This document shows, piece by piece, positions 32,850-40,803 of a DNA stretch of 64,000 nucleotides. The stretch covers positions 62,001-126,000 of the forward strand of contig JAZOTN010000028.1 in assembly GCA_045657665.1 (NCBI GenBank), in the 5' to 3' direction. Every line of letters starts with the position of its first letter. Position 1 is the first letter of the stretch. Under the pieces are notes generated by a model. The model did not search any database and was not told the origin of the DNA. It saw only the letters and a list, made by a program, of their open reading frames with translations. A program made the position numbers and the translations under genes. Origin of the DNA: RUG12461 sp045657665. GTDB taxonomy: Bacteria; Bacillota; Clostridia; Lachnospirales; Lachnospiraceae.

Positions 32850-34277
32850 CTATTTCGCACCATGCTTCTTGAACGGCACATCCTGTCTCTTGGTGTAAAG
32901 CAGTTCAAAGGCATCGATGAGATATTTCCGTGTATCCTGCGGTTCGATCACAAGATCGACATAACCGCGTCTTGCAGCAGAAAGCGCGCTTCCCTGAAGC
33001 GATTCATATTCTTTCGCTTTCTCGCTCTGTACCTCTGCGCTTTCTCCGTCAAACATGATCTTCGCCGCAAGGGATGCATCCATCATGCCGACCTTGGCAT
33101 CGCTCCATGCATAGACAAGATCCGCTCCGATCCCCTTGGAGTTCATCACAACCGCTGCGCTTCCCATTGCTTCGCCGACAAGAAGTGTTACCTTCGGGAC
33201 CGTAGCATTCGCGTATGCATAAGCAAGACGCGAAAGTGCGCGGGAAAGACGGCGTTCCGCGTTCATGCAGGTGCAAAAGCCCTTGGTATTCGTAAATGTC
33301 AGAACCGGGATCTCAAAAGCATCGCAGAACGTCACAAACGCTGCTGCTTTTTCCGCTCCGTTAGCGTTGATCACCGGATCAAAGGTCTCTTTTTCTTCGC
33401 CGTTATTCTTTTCGATAGCATTTGCAACAGCACCGACCGTTGTTCCGTTGAGGCGGATAAAACCGGTAACCATGCTCTTTGCAAAATCGCGCTTCGTTTC
33501 AAAGAATACATGCTCATCGGAAAGCTCCACAAGAAGATATCTCGCATCCCCACGCATGGAATCCATCGCATTCAGCGCACGATTGAGGTCGTCCGTTGTC
33601 GGTGCATCGATCTGCTTACCGTTGTTATTGTCGGGAAGCATCGGGATCAGCATACGGATTGCAGTGAGGATCTCGTCTTCCGTTCCCGCGCAGTCGATAT
33701 TGCCCGTTTCCGCGCTCTGGAATGCAGCCGCGGATGTGTCGCATTTTTCTTTACTGTTTCCTTCGATCGCGTTCGGAGAATTAACAAAAAGCTTTCCTTT
33801 TTCTTTCTCAATAAAAGCAAAATCGCACATCGCCGGAACCACGGATAATCCGCCGCCGCAGCTTCCGAAAACAGCAGCGATCTGCGGAATCACACCGGAT
33901 GCCTCAGCCTGCTTGCGGTAGATCCGTCCGAGGCCGTAAAGCGCATCAAAGGATTCCTGCAAGCGGATCCCCGCGCAATCAAGAAATCCGATCACAGGCG
34001 CACCCATCTTCATCGCGGAATCGTAAACCGATGCGATCTTTCTGGCATGCATTTCGCCGATGGTACCGGAAAGAACGGACGCGTCCTGACTGTATACAAA
34101 TACCAGGTTGCCGTCGATCAGTCCGTGACCTGTTACAACACCGTCACTTGGTGTTTTCTCGGCAGTCAGGTTGAAGTCCGTGCTGCGTGCGGTGATCATC
34201 GATCCGAGTTCGACAAAGCTGCCGGGATCGAGAAGCCTTTTCAGCCGCGCTGCTGCCAAGCTGTCATTGTTACTCAT
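32850..34277 (-). CDS. Acyl-CoA carboxyltransferase (methylmalonyl-CoA decarboxylase alpha-type)
   Basis: The start at 34277 (MSNNDSLAAARLKRLLDPGS) follows a GGAGGG-rich stretch and gives 475 residues. It has the two-half crotonase fold of biotin-dependent carboxyltransferases: SVLSGTIGEMHARKI and GFLDCAGIRLQESFDALYG in the first half, and LTFTNTKGFC and LLVGEAMGSAAVVMNSKGIGADLVYAWSDAKVGMM in the second. The likely substrate is methylmalonyl-, malonyl- or glutaconyl-CoA. It leads the operon. Confidence 0.88.
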   Translation of the reverse strand: MSNNDSLAAARLKRLLDPGSFVELGSMITARSTDFNLTAEKTPSDGVVTGHGLIDGNLVFVYSQDASVLSGTIGEMHARKIASVYDSAMKMGAPVIGFLDCAGIRLQESFDALYGLGRIYRKQAEASGVIPQIAAVFGSCGGGLSVVPAMCDFAFIEKEKGKLFVNSPNAIEGNSKEKCDTSAAAFQSAETGNIDCAGTEDEILTAIRMLIPMLPDNNNGKQIDAPTTDDLNRALNAMDSMRGDARYLLVELSDEHVFFETKRDFAKSMVTGFIRLNGTTVGAVANAIEKNNGEEKETFDPVINANGAEKAAAFVTFCDAFEIPVLTFTNTKGFCTCMNAERRLSRALSRLAYAYANATVPKVTLLVGEAMGSAAVVMNSKGIGADLVYAWSDAKVGMMDASLAAKIMFDGESAEVQSEKAKEYESLQGSALSAARRGYVDLVIEPQDTRKYLIDAFELLYTKRQDVPFKKHGAK

Positions 34278-34322
34278 ACCTTTATCCCTCCATCTCTTTT
34301 CATTCCAAAAATAATCTATTCT

Positions 34323-34351
34323 ATAATACTTCACAAGCCGTTTTTTTTCAA
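34323..34351 (-). promoter_or_regulatory. Promoter of the decarboxylase operon
   Basis: On the minus strand TTGAAA (34346-34351) and TATTAT (34323-34328) are 17 bases apart, about 46 bases before the carboxyltransferase ATG. Confidence 0.6.
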
Positions 34352-34375
34352 GAGGTTGTGCGGCTATTTACGAAG

Positions 34376-34403
34376 AAAAAGAGGGGCAAGAGCACCCTCT
34401 TTT
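34376..34403 (-). terminator. Intrinsic terminator after scpAB
   Basis: On the minus strand AAAAGAGGG and CCCTCTTTTT flank a 10-base loop. Its sequence is nearly the same as the terminator after pnp (38035-38063), with GAGGGGC...GCACCCTC in common. Confidence 0.8.
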
Positions 34404-34446
34404 ACGATCTCTTCTTTTGTTTTCCGGGAAATGCGGCAGACATCCG

Positions 34447-35019
34447 CTACACGGTCACAACAGTCTCCGCTTCTTCCTCTGCCTCCGCTTTGAAACGCTC
34501 TACCTGATCCGGCGAAAGCTCAGGGAGCTCTTCGATCGAAGTAACCCCAAAACTACGAAGAAATTCCTCCGTGGTCCCAAACAACATCGGCCGGCCCGGT
34601 GCGTCCAGTCTTCCGAGTTCCTGAACCAGTCCGTACTCCACAAGCTTATTCACCGCGTGATCCGAGCTGACACCACGGATTTTCTCAATCTCCGCCTTGG
34701 TGACCGGCTGTTTGTAAGCAATGATGGAAAGCGTTTCCAGAAGGATATCCGTGAGCACACGTTTCCTAGGCTGTTTCGCGATACGGATCAGATATTCGTA
34801 CATCTCACTGTTCGTACACATCTGATAGGCGCTGCCCTCAAGGCAGACGATACGGACGCCGCAGTCCTCTTCCTCGTAATGTGCGGCAAGTTTTTCCACA
34901 AGGTCCCTTGTTCTGTCTTCCGTAAGATCCAGCGCTCCGGCGATCTGGCTGAGTTCGACGGAATCTCCCATCGTAAAGAGGATCGCTTCGATTATGGATT
35001 GGTATTTTTTATCGTTCAT
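34447..35019 (-). CDS. scpB: Segregation and condensation protein ScpB
   Basis: ScpB binds ScpA and SMC to form bacterial condensin. From ATG 35019 (MNDKKYQSIIEAILF) it has 190 residues: two winged-helix domains with IVCLEGSAYQMCTN, LSIIAYKQPVTKAEIEKIRGVSSDHAVNKL and GRPMLFGTTEEFLRSFGV, then an acidic tail. It starts directly after the scpA stop. Confidence 0.95.
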   Translation of the reverse strand: MNDKKYQSIIEAILFTMGDSVELSQIAGALDLTEDRTRDLVEKLAAHYEEEDCGVRIVCLEGSAYQMCTNSEMYEYLIRIAKQPRKRVLTDILLETLSIIAYKQPVTKAEIEKIRGVSSDHAVNKLVEYGLVQELGRLDAPGRPMLFGTTEEFLRSFGVTSIEELPELSPDQVERFKAEAEEEAETVVTV

Positions 35020-35020
35020 C

Positions 35021-35773
35021 TTATGCCGCCAGCTTTGATTCGATACGGATATCATCAAAAATATGATCCTGCCGGATATAGATCGTTCCGGTCTTGATCA
35101 GCTCTAAAATCGCAAGGAATGTCACGATAACCTCCATTTTACCGGACTGCTCGTTGAGAAGACTCCGAAAGGAAAAGCTGTGATGCGCTTTACAGTAACC
35201 GCTGAGATAGACCATCTTGTCCTCGAGCGAAACCTCTTCTTTTTCGATCCTTCCGAATTTCGAGCGGATCGGATCGATGCGGTCCTCCTGGCGACGCATG
35301 ATACTCTGGAAAATGTCGTTCAGCTTCTTAAGTGTAACTCCGGAAACAAGCGCGTCCAGATCCACCGGTTCCTCATATCTCGCCACCTCGTCCGGGATCA
35401 TCGGAGAACGGAACCATACGCGTTCCGCGTCCATCTGACGATCCTTGAGCTCATAGGAAATGCATTTATACATCTTGTATTCCAGAAGCTGACGGACAAG
35501 CTCTGCTCTCGGATCCTCTTCCTCTTCGTTTTCAGGATCCTCCTGCTTCGGAAGCAGCATCCTGGATTTGATATCAAGAAGTGTCGCGGCCATCACGAGA
35601 AACTCGCTCATGATGTTGAGATCGGCGCGTTCCATCTCGCGGATGTAATCCATGTACTGCTCCGTGATCTCCACGATTGGAATGTCGTAAATATTGACTT
35701 TGTTTTTTTCGAGCAAATGAAGAAGGAGATCCAAAGGTCCTTCAAATGCTTCCAGTTTTACCGTAATTCCCAT
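35021..35773 (-). CDS. scpA: Segregation and condensation protein ScpA
   Basis: ScpA is the kleisin subunit of the SMC-ScpAB complex. The 250 residues begin with the conserved EAFEGPLDLLLHLLEKNKVNIYDIPI, then EFLVMAATLLDIKSRMLLP, and end in a winged helix (VTFLAILELIKTGTIYIRQ) that binds SMC. It has a strong promoter and a leader of about 220 nt that can fold extensively. Confidence 0.96.
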   Translation of the reverse strand: MGITVKLEAFEGPLDLLLHLLEKNKVNIYDIPIVEITEQYMDYIREMERADLNIMSEFLVMAATLLDIKSRMLLPKQEDPENEEEEDPRAELVRQLLEYKMYKCISYELKDRQMDAERVWFRSPMIPDEVARYEEPVDLDALVSGVTLKKLNDIFQSIMRRQEDRIDPIRSKFGRIEKEEVSLEDKMVYLSGYCKAHHSFSFRSLLNEQSGKMEVIVTFLAILELIKTGTIYIRQDHIFDDIRIESKLAA

Positions 35774-35807
35774 ATCCCTACCTGATCATCCATAAATTGC
35801 CCTCCCA

Positions 35808-35951
35808 TTGCTTTACTCCTGCCTGCGTGATGAACACTCCGGCGAACTAATCGTCAACTTCGACTATACCGCTCAGCATAGGCTTCGCGTCCAAATCTCC
35901 GTAGACGATGGATTTCGCCTACATATCACGCAAATGGCAGGCGCAAAGCAA
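35808..35951 (-). ncRNA. Structured leader or small RNA upstream of scpA
   Basis: This region lies between a strong promoter and the scpA ATG and should be transcribed. On the minus strand TTGCTTT and CCTGCC...GTGAT pair with ATCAC...GGCAGG and AAAGCAA, closing a long stem. Inside are TAGGC/GCCTA with TCC/GGA, and a second arm with CGG/CCG and GTC/GAC. I do not recognise a riboswitch class. It could be a regulatory leader, a separate small RNA or a dispersed palindromic element. Confidence 0.45.
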
Positions 35952-36001
35952 CTGGAGTCAATTTATTAGGCTATCGTAAAGACAATTAAGCGCCATATAT
36001 G

Positions 36002-36030
36002 ATTATAGCTATTTCGTATGGGAATGGCAA
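36002..36030 (-). promoter_or_regulatory. Promoter of scpAB
   Basis: On the minus strand TTGCCA (36025-36030) and TATAAT (36002-36007) are 17 bases apart. The predicted start near 35995 gives an untranslated leader of about 220 nt. Confidence 0.65.
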
Positions 36031-36071
36031 GAGAAAAGTACAAGATTTTGTGGGACTTTTGATTTCGACCA

Positions 36072-36920
36072 CTATGATTGGGGTTTTATGGTGATCGAAA
36101 GCAACTCGGCGCGGTCAAAAATGCGGATGTGATAAGAATGCGTGCCAAGGCCCTTGCTGACAATGAGGTGTTTCTGGTCTTTCTTATAATGTCCGCCGTC
36201 ATGCTTCGGAAAAAACGTCAGTTCCGGGGAAATGAGGCTTCCGTAGCCGGGGATTCTGACAAGACCTCCGTGATTATGTCCTGCCACTGTCAGATCCGCG
36301 CCCCATTCATAATAATCATCTCCGAATGCCGGCGTATGTGAGATCAATACGGAAAAGCGATCCGTCGGAGAGGGACCGAGTTTTTCCTCCACGAATCCCT
36401 GCGGAAGAACATTATGAACTCTTTTTTTATAATACTGCATTGGTATTTCAAGACCGTAAATGAAGAGCTCCTCTCCCTTTACCACTTCAGTACTGAATGC
36501 GTTATTTAAGATCACCACGCCCGCCTTTTCCAGTTCGGACACAAAAAACCGGAACTCCGGGAAGTTCCCGTCCGCGGCCCTTGTTTCATGATTCCCGAAC
36601 GCAAGGAACACCGGTGCGATCTTTATCAGCTCTCTGCATAGCTTAAGCGCAGTCTGATAGGTGTTCTCATGATTTGTAACTACAAGATCCCCTGCGATCA
36701 GGATAACATCCGGATTTGCTTCCTCTGCGGCTTTAAGGAGCCTTAGATTTTCTTTCCCATACGAAAAGCCATGAAGATCAGCAAGCACCAAAAGGCGCAC
36801 CGTATGGTGCACCTTATCCGTCCGTATCTCATATCCTGTTGTCCGAAACTGTCGGAGTTCAATCGCCTGCAGCAAAATGGCAGCAACGATGACCGACAGC
36901 ACAATGATAAGGATTGTCAT
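36072..36920 (-). CDS. Membrane-anchored metallophosphoesterase (YkuE-type)
   Basis: The 282 residues have an N-terminal membrane helix (about 2-20) and a calcineurin-like domain. Metal-binding motifs in order are LADLHG, AGDLV, GNHE, SHTPAF and GHNHGG. Members act on phospholipid headgroups or other phosphate esters at the membrane; the substrate here is unknown. It lies 18 bases after the Gfo/Idh/MocA gene. Confidence 0.9.
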   Translation of the reverse strand: MTILIIVLSVIVAAILLQAIELRQFRTTGYEIRTDKVHHTVRLLVLADLHGFSYGKENLRLLKAAEEANPDVILIAGDLVVTNHENTYQTALKLCRELIKIAPVFLAFGNHETRAADGNFPEFRFFVSELEKAGVVILNNAFSTEVVKGEELFIYGLEIPMQYYKKRVHNVLPQGFVEEKLGPSPTDRFSVLISHTPAFGDDYYEWGADLTVAGHNHGGLVRIPGYGSLISPELTFFPKHDGGHYKKDQKHLIVSKGLGTHSYHIRIFDRAELLSITIKPQS

Positions 36921-36938
36921 TGATGATCTCTTTATTAC

Positions 36939-37940
36939 TCATTCAAATGCATAGTGTATCCCCATCTGTGCACGAATATGATCCATCAGTTCCATGATAT
37001 GGATCGTTTCATCGTGAGGCATTGAAGCACATTCGAGCGCCCCTGATCGCACGGCATCCGCAGCCTCCATGATCTCATATTCATAGCCCGTGATCTGCTC
37101 CGGGCATGAGATCTCTTTGATAAGCTCCGGTTTGCTTCGCCCGATTCCATAAACCTCAATCTTCTGAGGATTATTGATGTTTTCCACCTGAATAAAACCG
37201 TTTTCGCAGTAGATAATCCCATACCGGTCCGAAACAGCAGTGGTACCTGCGGTCAGCACGGCCATTCTCCCGTCTCCCCAGAAAAGCGTCATGGAATCGC
37301 TCCGGTCTACTCCGCGATCCGTCAGTACGCAGGATGCGCTTACTTTCTCGGCTCGTCCGAATACCATCTCCGCAAAGTTCAGCGTGTAAACTCCCACGTC
37401 AAGGAGTGCTCCTCCGGCAAGTGAAGGGTTGACGATACGTTCATTCATCGAGATCGAGTAGGAAAGATTCGCCGTCAGCGTCGAAGGCTTGCCTACAATC
37501 CCGGATTCCAGGGTTTCCAGAATAAGTCTTCTCATCGGCTGGTAGCGTGTCCAGATCGCCTCGGTGATCAAAACACCTGCTTTCTTCGCACGCATGCAGA
37601 TGTCCTGTGCCTGTCTGGCATTGACCGTAAAGGCTTTTTCACAGAGTACGTGTTTTCCATGTTCAATGCAGAGCTTTGCATGCTCATAATGATGCGAATG
37701 AGGCGTTGCTATGTAGATCAGATCCACCTCCGGGTCAGACGCCATTTCCTCATACGACCCAAATGCCTTCTGCACGCTCTCTTTCTCCGCAAATTCCTTT
37801 GCACGGGACAGGTCACGCGCCGCAACCGCTGTTAGCTCTACATCACCCAGTTTATGCTCATTCATACCCCTTACTGTTGCCGCAAAAACACGGGCGATTC
37901 CGCCGGCGCCCAGTATCCCGAGATGAATCGTTTTTTTCAT
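36939..37940 (-). CDS. Gfo/Idh/MocA family NAD(P)-dependent oxidoreductase
   Basis: The start at 37940 (MKKTIHLGILGAGGIA) follows GGAGGGG. It has 333 residues: a Rossmann fold (ILGAGGIARVFAATV), then IYIATPHSHHYEHAKLCIEHGKHVLCEKAFTVN, whose EK is the family signature, and a C-terminal substrate domain. It probably oxidises a sugar, inositol or similar alcohol, or acts like a trans-dihydrodiol dehydrogenase; the context does not decide. Confidence 0.9.
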   Translation of the reverse strand: MKKTIHLGILGAGGIARVFAATVRGMNEHKLGDVELTAVAARDLSRAKEFAEKESVQKAFGSYEEMASDPEVDLIYIATPHSHHYEHAKLCIEHGKHVLCEKAFTVNARQAQDICMRAKKAGVLITEAIWTRYQPMRRLILETLESGIVGKPSTLTANLSYSISMNERIVNPSLAGGALLDVGVYTLNFAEMVFGRAEKVSASCVLTDRGVDRSDSMTLFWGDGRMAVLTAGTTAVSDRYGIIYCENGFIQVENINNPQKIEVYGIGRSKPELIKEISCPEQITGYEYEIMEAADAVRSGALECASMPHDETIHIMELMDHIRAQMGIHYAFE

Positions 37941-38034
37941 AGTCCCCTCCAATCCTTATCCCTGCGCACATGACAAAAATCCTGCACCCAACATCCGGCT
38001 TCCGGCGCATAAATCTACTGAAAATAATATACCA

Positions 38035-38063
38035 AAAAAGAGGGGCTGATGCACCCTCTTTTT
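38035..38063 (-). terminator. Intrinsic terminator after pnp
   Basis: On the minus strand AAAAAGAGGG and CCCTCTTTTT pair, followed by T. It is nearly a copy of the terminator after scpAB. Confidence 0.8.
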
Positions 38064-38100
38064 CTTTGGTTATTGATTCCAAATATGCAGGATATCTTCA

Positions 38101-38146
38101 GTGCCTCCGGCGGCACTTAGGCGACAGAGAACCGTCCCCTGTCTCC
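38101..38146. repeat. Repeat hairpin (GTGCC/GGCAC plus copy of the GGAGACAG hairpin)
   Basis: Two hairpins lie just after the pnp stop. GTGCC...GGCAC is at 38101-38116. The complement of 38121-38146 begins GGAGACAGGGGACGGTTCTC and closes the stem with CTGTCGC. Its 20-base core is shared with 55214-55240. This looks like a REP-like dispersed element. Confidence 0.65.
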
Positions 38147-38150
38147 TTTG

Positions 38151-40262
38151 TCAGTTACTGGAGTATGTCGGCCCCTCATGCGGCACATCCTTGATGGAGA
38201 AGCTGATTCGTCCCATCTTGTCCTTGCCGAGGCAGACTACCTTGACCTTATCGCCAAGCGTCAGCACATCCTCCACGCGATCGATCCTCTCTTTCGCGAT
38301 CTTGCTGATGTGGACCATCCCTTCTTTTCCGGGTGCGAACTCAAGAAATGCGCCGAATTCCTTGATGGAAACAACGGTACCATTTAAGATCTGTCCCTTT
38401 TCAAAGTCGGTTACGATCATCTTGACCATATCCACTGCCTTGTTCATGGCATCGGGATCGGTCCCGCAGATGGAAACAGCACCCTCGTCATTGATATCGA
38501 TCTTGACACCGGTACGGTCAATGATCTCATTGATCGTCTTGCCGCGCTGTCCGACTACATCACCGATCTTCTGTGGATCGATCTGGATCTGAACGATCTT
38601 CGGAGCATATTTGCTGAGTTCTTTCCTCGGCTCAGCGATCGCCGGCTTCATACAGGTATCCATGATGAAGAGGCGTGCCTCGCGGGTTCTCCTGATCGCT
38701 TCCTCCACGATCGGACGAGTAAGGCCGTGGATCTTGATATCCATCTGGATCGCAGTGATACCTTCCGTCGTTCCGGTCACCTTGAAGTCCATATCACCAA
38801 AGAAATCCTCAAGGCCCTGGATATCGGTCAGCACCAGATAATCGTCATCGGTTTCGCCGGTCACAAGACCGCAGGAAATACCTGCAACCATCTTTTTGAT
38901 CGGAACGCCCGCTGCCATCAGCGACATACAGGACGCACAGGTCGATGCCATTGATGTGGAACCGTTGGATTCAAACGTCTCACTCACCGCACGGATCGCA
39001 TACGGGAATTCTTCCTCGGAAGGAAGCACCGGAAGAAGCGCTCTCTCTGCAAGAGCTCCGTGTCCGATCTCACGTCTTCCGGGTCCGCGGCTTACCTTGG
39101 TCTCGCCGACGGAATATGACGGAAAATTATACTGATGCATGTAACGCTTGCTGGTCACATTCGGATCCAGACCGTCTACCTTCTGTACCTCGGAAAGCGG
39201 TGCCAGCGTCACGATATCACAGATCTGTGTCTGACCTCTTGTGAACATCGCGCTTCCGTGTACGCGAGGAATCAGATCAATCTCTGCGGAAAGCGGACGG
39301 ATCTCATCGATCTTTCTGCCGTCCGGACGCTTATGATCTTTCAGGATCATCTTGCGCACAGTCTTCTTCTGATACTGATAGATCGCATCCCCGACAAGAG
39401 GAAGCCATTCCTCGTTCTCCGCAAAAGCTTCTTCGATCTTTTCCGTGATCTTGCGGATGTTATCCTCACGGACCTGTTTCTCATCCGTGAATACAGCTGT
39501 CTCCATCTCTTCCGGCGGGACGAGACGCTTGATCTCATCAAACATCGCTTCCGGGATTACATAGTGCTCATACTCATGCTTCGGTTTCCCAACCTCGGCA
39601 ACGATACCATTGATGAACTGGATGATCGTCTGGTTCACTTCATGCGCCTTGTAGATCGCTTCCAGCATCTTGTCCTCCGGCACTTCTTTCGCGCCGGCTT
39701 CGATCATGATGACCTTCTCCGCGGTGGATGCGACCGTCAGCTTCAGATCGCCGGATGCCCACTGATCCTGGGAGGGATTGACGATCAGCTGTCCGTCAAC
39801 AAGGCCCATCTGTGTCATTGCACACGGTCCGTCAAACGGAATATCCGAGATGGACGTGGAGATCGATGCTCCGAGCATGGCAACAAGCTCCGGACGGCAT
39901 GCGCTGTCCACACTCATGACCATGTTGATGAGGGACACGTCGTTCCGGTAATCCTTCGGGAAAAGCGGACGCATAGGGCGGTCGATCACGCGGCTCGTCA
40001 GGATCGCGTTCTCGGACGGTTTTCCCTCTCTCTTCGTAAACCCGCCCGGGATCTTTCCGACCGAGTACATCTTCTCTTCATATTCAACGGAAAGCGGGAA
40101 GAAATCAATCCCGTCACGCGGCTTCTCCGATGCCGTCGCCGTTGATAAAACCGTAGTCTCGCCGTACTTCATAAACGCACAGCCGTTTGCCTGCTTGCCA
40201 ACCTTTCCGACCTCTACGGTCAGTGTTCTTCCGGCAAGTTCCATGGAATAACTTTTAAACAT
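38151..40262 (-). CDS. pnp: Polyribonucleotide nucleotidyltransferase (PNPase)
   Basis: PNPase degrades RNA 3' to 5' with phosphate. The 703 residues comprise two RNase PH-like domains (first with ITSRVIDRPMRPLFPK, second with GRREIGHGALAERALLPVLP and SNGSTSMASTCASCMSLMAAGVPI), a KH domain (KIGDVVGQRGKTINEIIDRTGVKIDI) and an S1 domain (GTVVSIKEFGAFLEFAPGKEGMVHISKI). It follows rpsO with a hairpin-rich spacer. Confidence 0.98.
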   Translation of the reverse strand: MFKSYSMELAGRTLTVEVGKVGKQANGCAFMKYGETTVLSTATASEKPRDGIDFFPLSVEYEEKMYSVGKIPGGFTKREGKPSENAILTSRVIDRPMRPLFPKDYRNDVSLINMVMSVDSACRPELVAMLGASISTSISDIPFDGPCAMTQMGLVDGQLIVNPSQDQWASGDLKLTVASTAEKVIMIEAGAKEVPEDKMLEAIYKAHEVNQTIIQFINGIVAEVGKPKHEYEHYVIPEAMFDEIKRLVPPEEMETAVFTDEKQVREDNIRKITEKIEEAFAENEEWLPLVGDAIYQYQKKTVRKMILKDHKRPDGRKIDEIRPLSAEIDLIPRVHGSAMFTRGQTQICDIVTLAPLSEVQKVDGLDPNVTSKRYMHQYNFPSYSVGETKVSRGPGRREIGHGALAERALLPVLPSEEEFPYAIRAVSETFESNGSTSMASTCASCMSLMAAGVPIKKMVAGISCGLVTGETDDDYLVLTDIQGLEDFFGDMDFKVTGTTEGITAIQMDIKIHGLTRPIVEEAIRRTREARLFIMDTCMKPAIAEPRKELSKYAPKIVQIQIDPQKIGDVVGQRGKTINEIIDRTGVKIDINDEGAVSICGTDPDAMNKAVDMVKMIVTDFEKGQILNGTVVSIKEFGAFLEFAPGKEGMVHISKIAKERIDRVEDVLTLGDKVKVVCLGKDKMGRISFSIKDVPHEGPTYSSN

Positions 40263-40327
40263 GTTTTCTCTCCTTCTCTTCTTCTACCTGACTTCTTCTA
40301 TTGCAAATCTCTTTGCAGAAAAACTTC

Positions 40328-40397
40328 CTGGGAAGCGCTGAACATCTCAGTTTTTCCCTATATACGAGAAACAGAGCGGGCATATCTGTCCGCTCTG
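40328..40397 (-). promoter_or_regulatory. Hairpins between rpsO and pnp
   Basis: On the minus strand CAGAGCGG pairs with CCGCTCTG (40372-40397), followed by TTTC. A second hairpin pairs GAAAAACT with AGTTTTTC, with CTGA/TCAG inside. The first may end part of the rpsO transcript; the second resembles pnp leader stems that RNase III and PNPase use for autoregulation in other bacteria. Confidence 0.5.
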
Positions 40398-40407
40398 CTT
40401 AACGGTC

Positions 40408-40674
40408 TTATTTTCTGAGTCCAAGCTTCTCGATCAGTTTACGGTAACGCTCGATGTCAATATTCTTTAAGTAAGCGAGAAGTCTTCTTCTCTGACCTAC
40501 CATTTTGAGAAGGCCTCTTCTCGAATGGTGATCCTTCTTGTGCTCCTTTAAATGCTCCGTCAGCTCATTGATCCTGGTCGTAAGAAGTGCAATCTGTACT
40601 TCCGGTGAACCGGTATCGTTTGTTCCTCTGCCATATTCACTGATAATGGCTTCTTTTTGTTCTTTTGTCAGCAT
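40408..40674 (-). CDS. rpsO: 30S ribosomal protein S15
   Basis: The 88 residues are a near-textbook S15: MLTKEQKEAIISEYGRGTND, TGSPEVQIALLTTRINELTEHL, KKDHHSRRGLL and RRRLLAYLK. S15 binds the 16S rRNA central domain. AAGGAGG precedes the ATG. It has a strong promoter and a leader of about 85 nt, where S15 may bind its own mRNA. Confidence 0.99.
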   Translation of the reverse strand: MLTKEQKEAIISEYGRGTNDTGSPEVQIALLTTRINELTEHLKEHKKDHHSRRGLLKMVGQRRRLLAYLKNIDIERYRKLIEKLGLRK

Positions 40675-40795
40675 AATGAATCCTCCTTTTTTCTGACCAC
40701 CCGATGCTAAGCAACCGGTCGGAGTGTCCGGGAGCCTGGCAATGGGCTGAAAACTCGTGCTCTGCGATTATAGCATGACGGCTTCGCCCCGTCAA
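40675..40795 (-). promoter_or_regulatory. Promoter and probable S15 autoregulatory leader of rpsO
   Basis: On the minus strand TTGACG (40790-40795) and an extended -10 TGCTATAAT (-10 hexamer 40767-40772) are 17 bases apart. The leader of about 85 nt (40675-40760) contains several complementary GC-rich segments, as expected for an S15-type leader; I infer the class from position only. The promoter overlaps the end of the NlpC/P60 gene. Confidence 0.6.
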
Positions 40796-40803
40796 TACAA
40801 TTC

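Noticed and set aside
39135..40145. Long plus-strand frame of 336 codons opposite pnp
   Set aside because: Shadow of PNPase; no ribosome-binding site and no recognisable domain.
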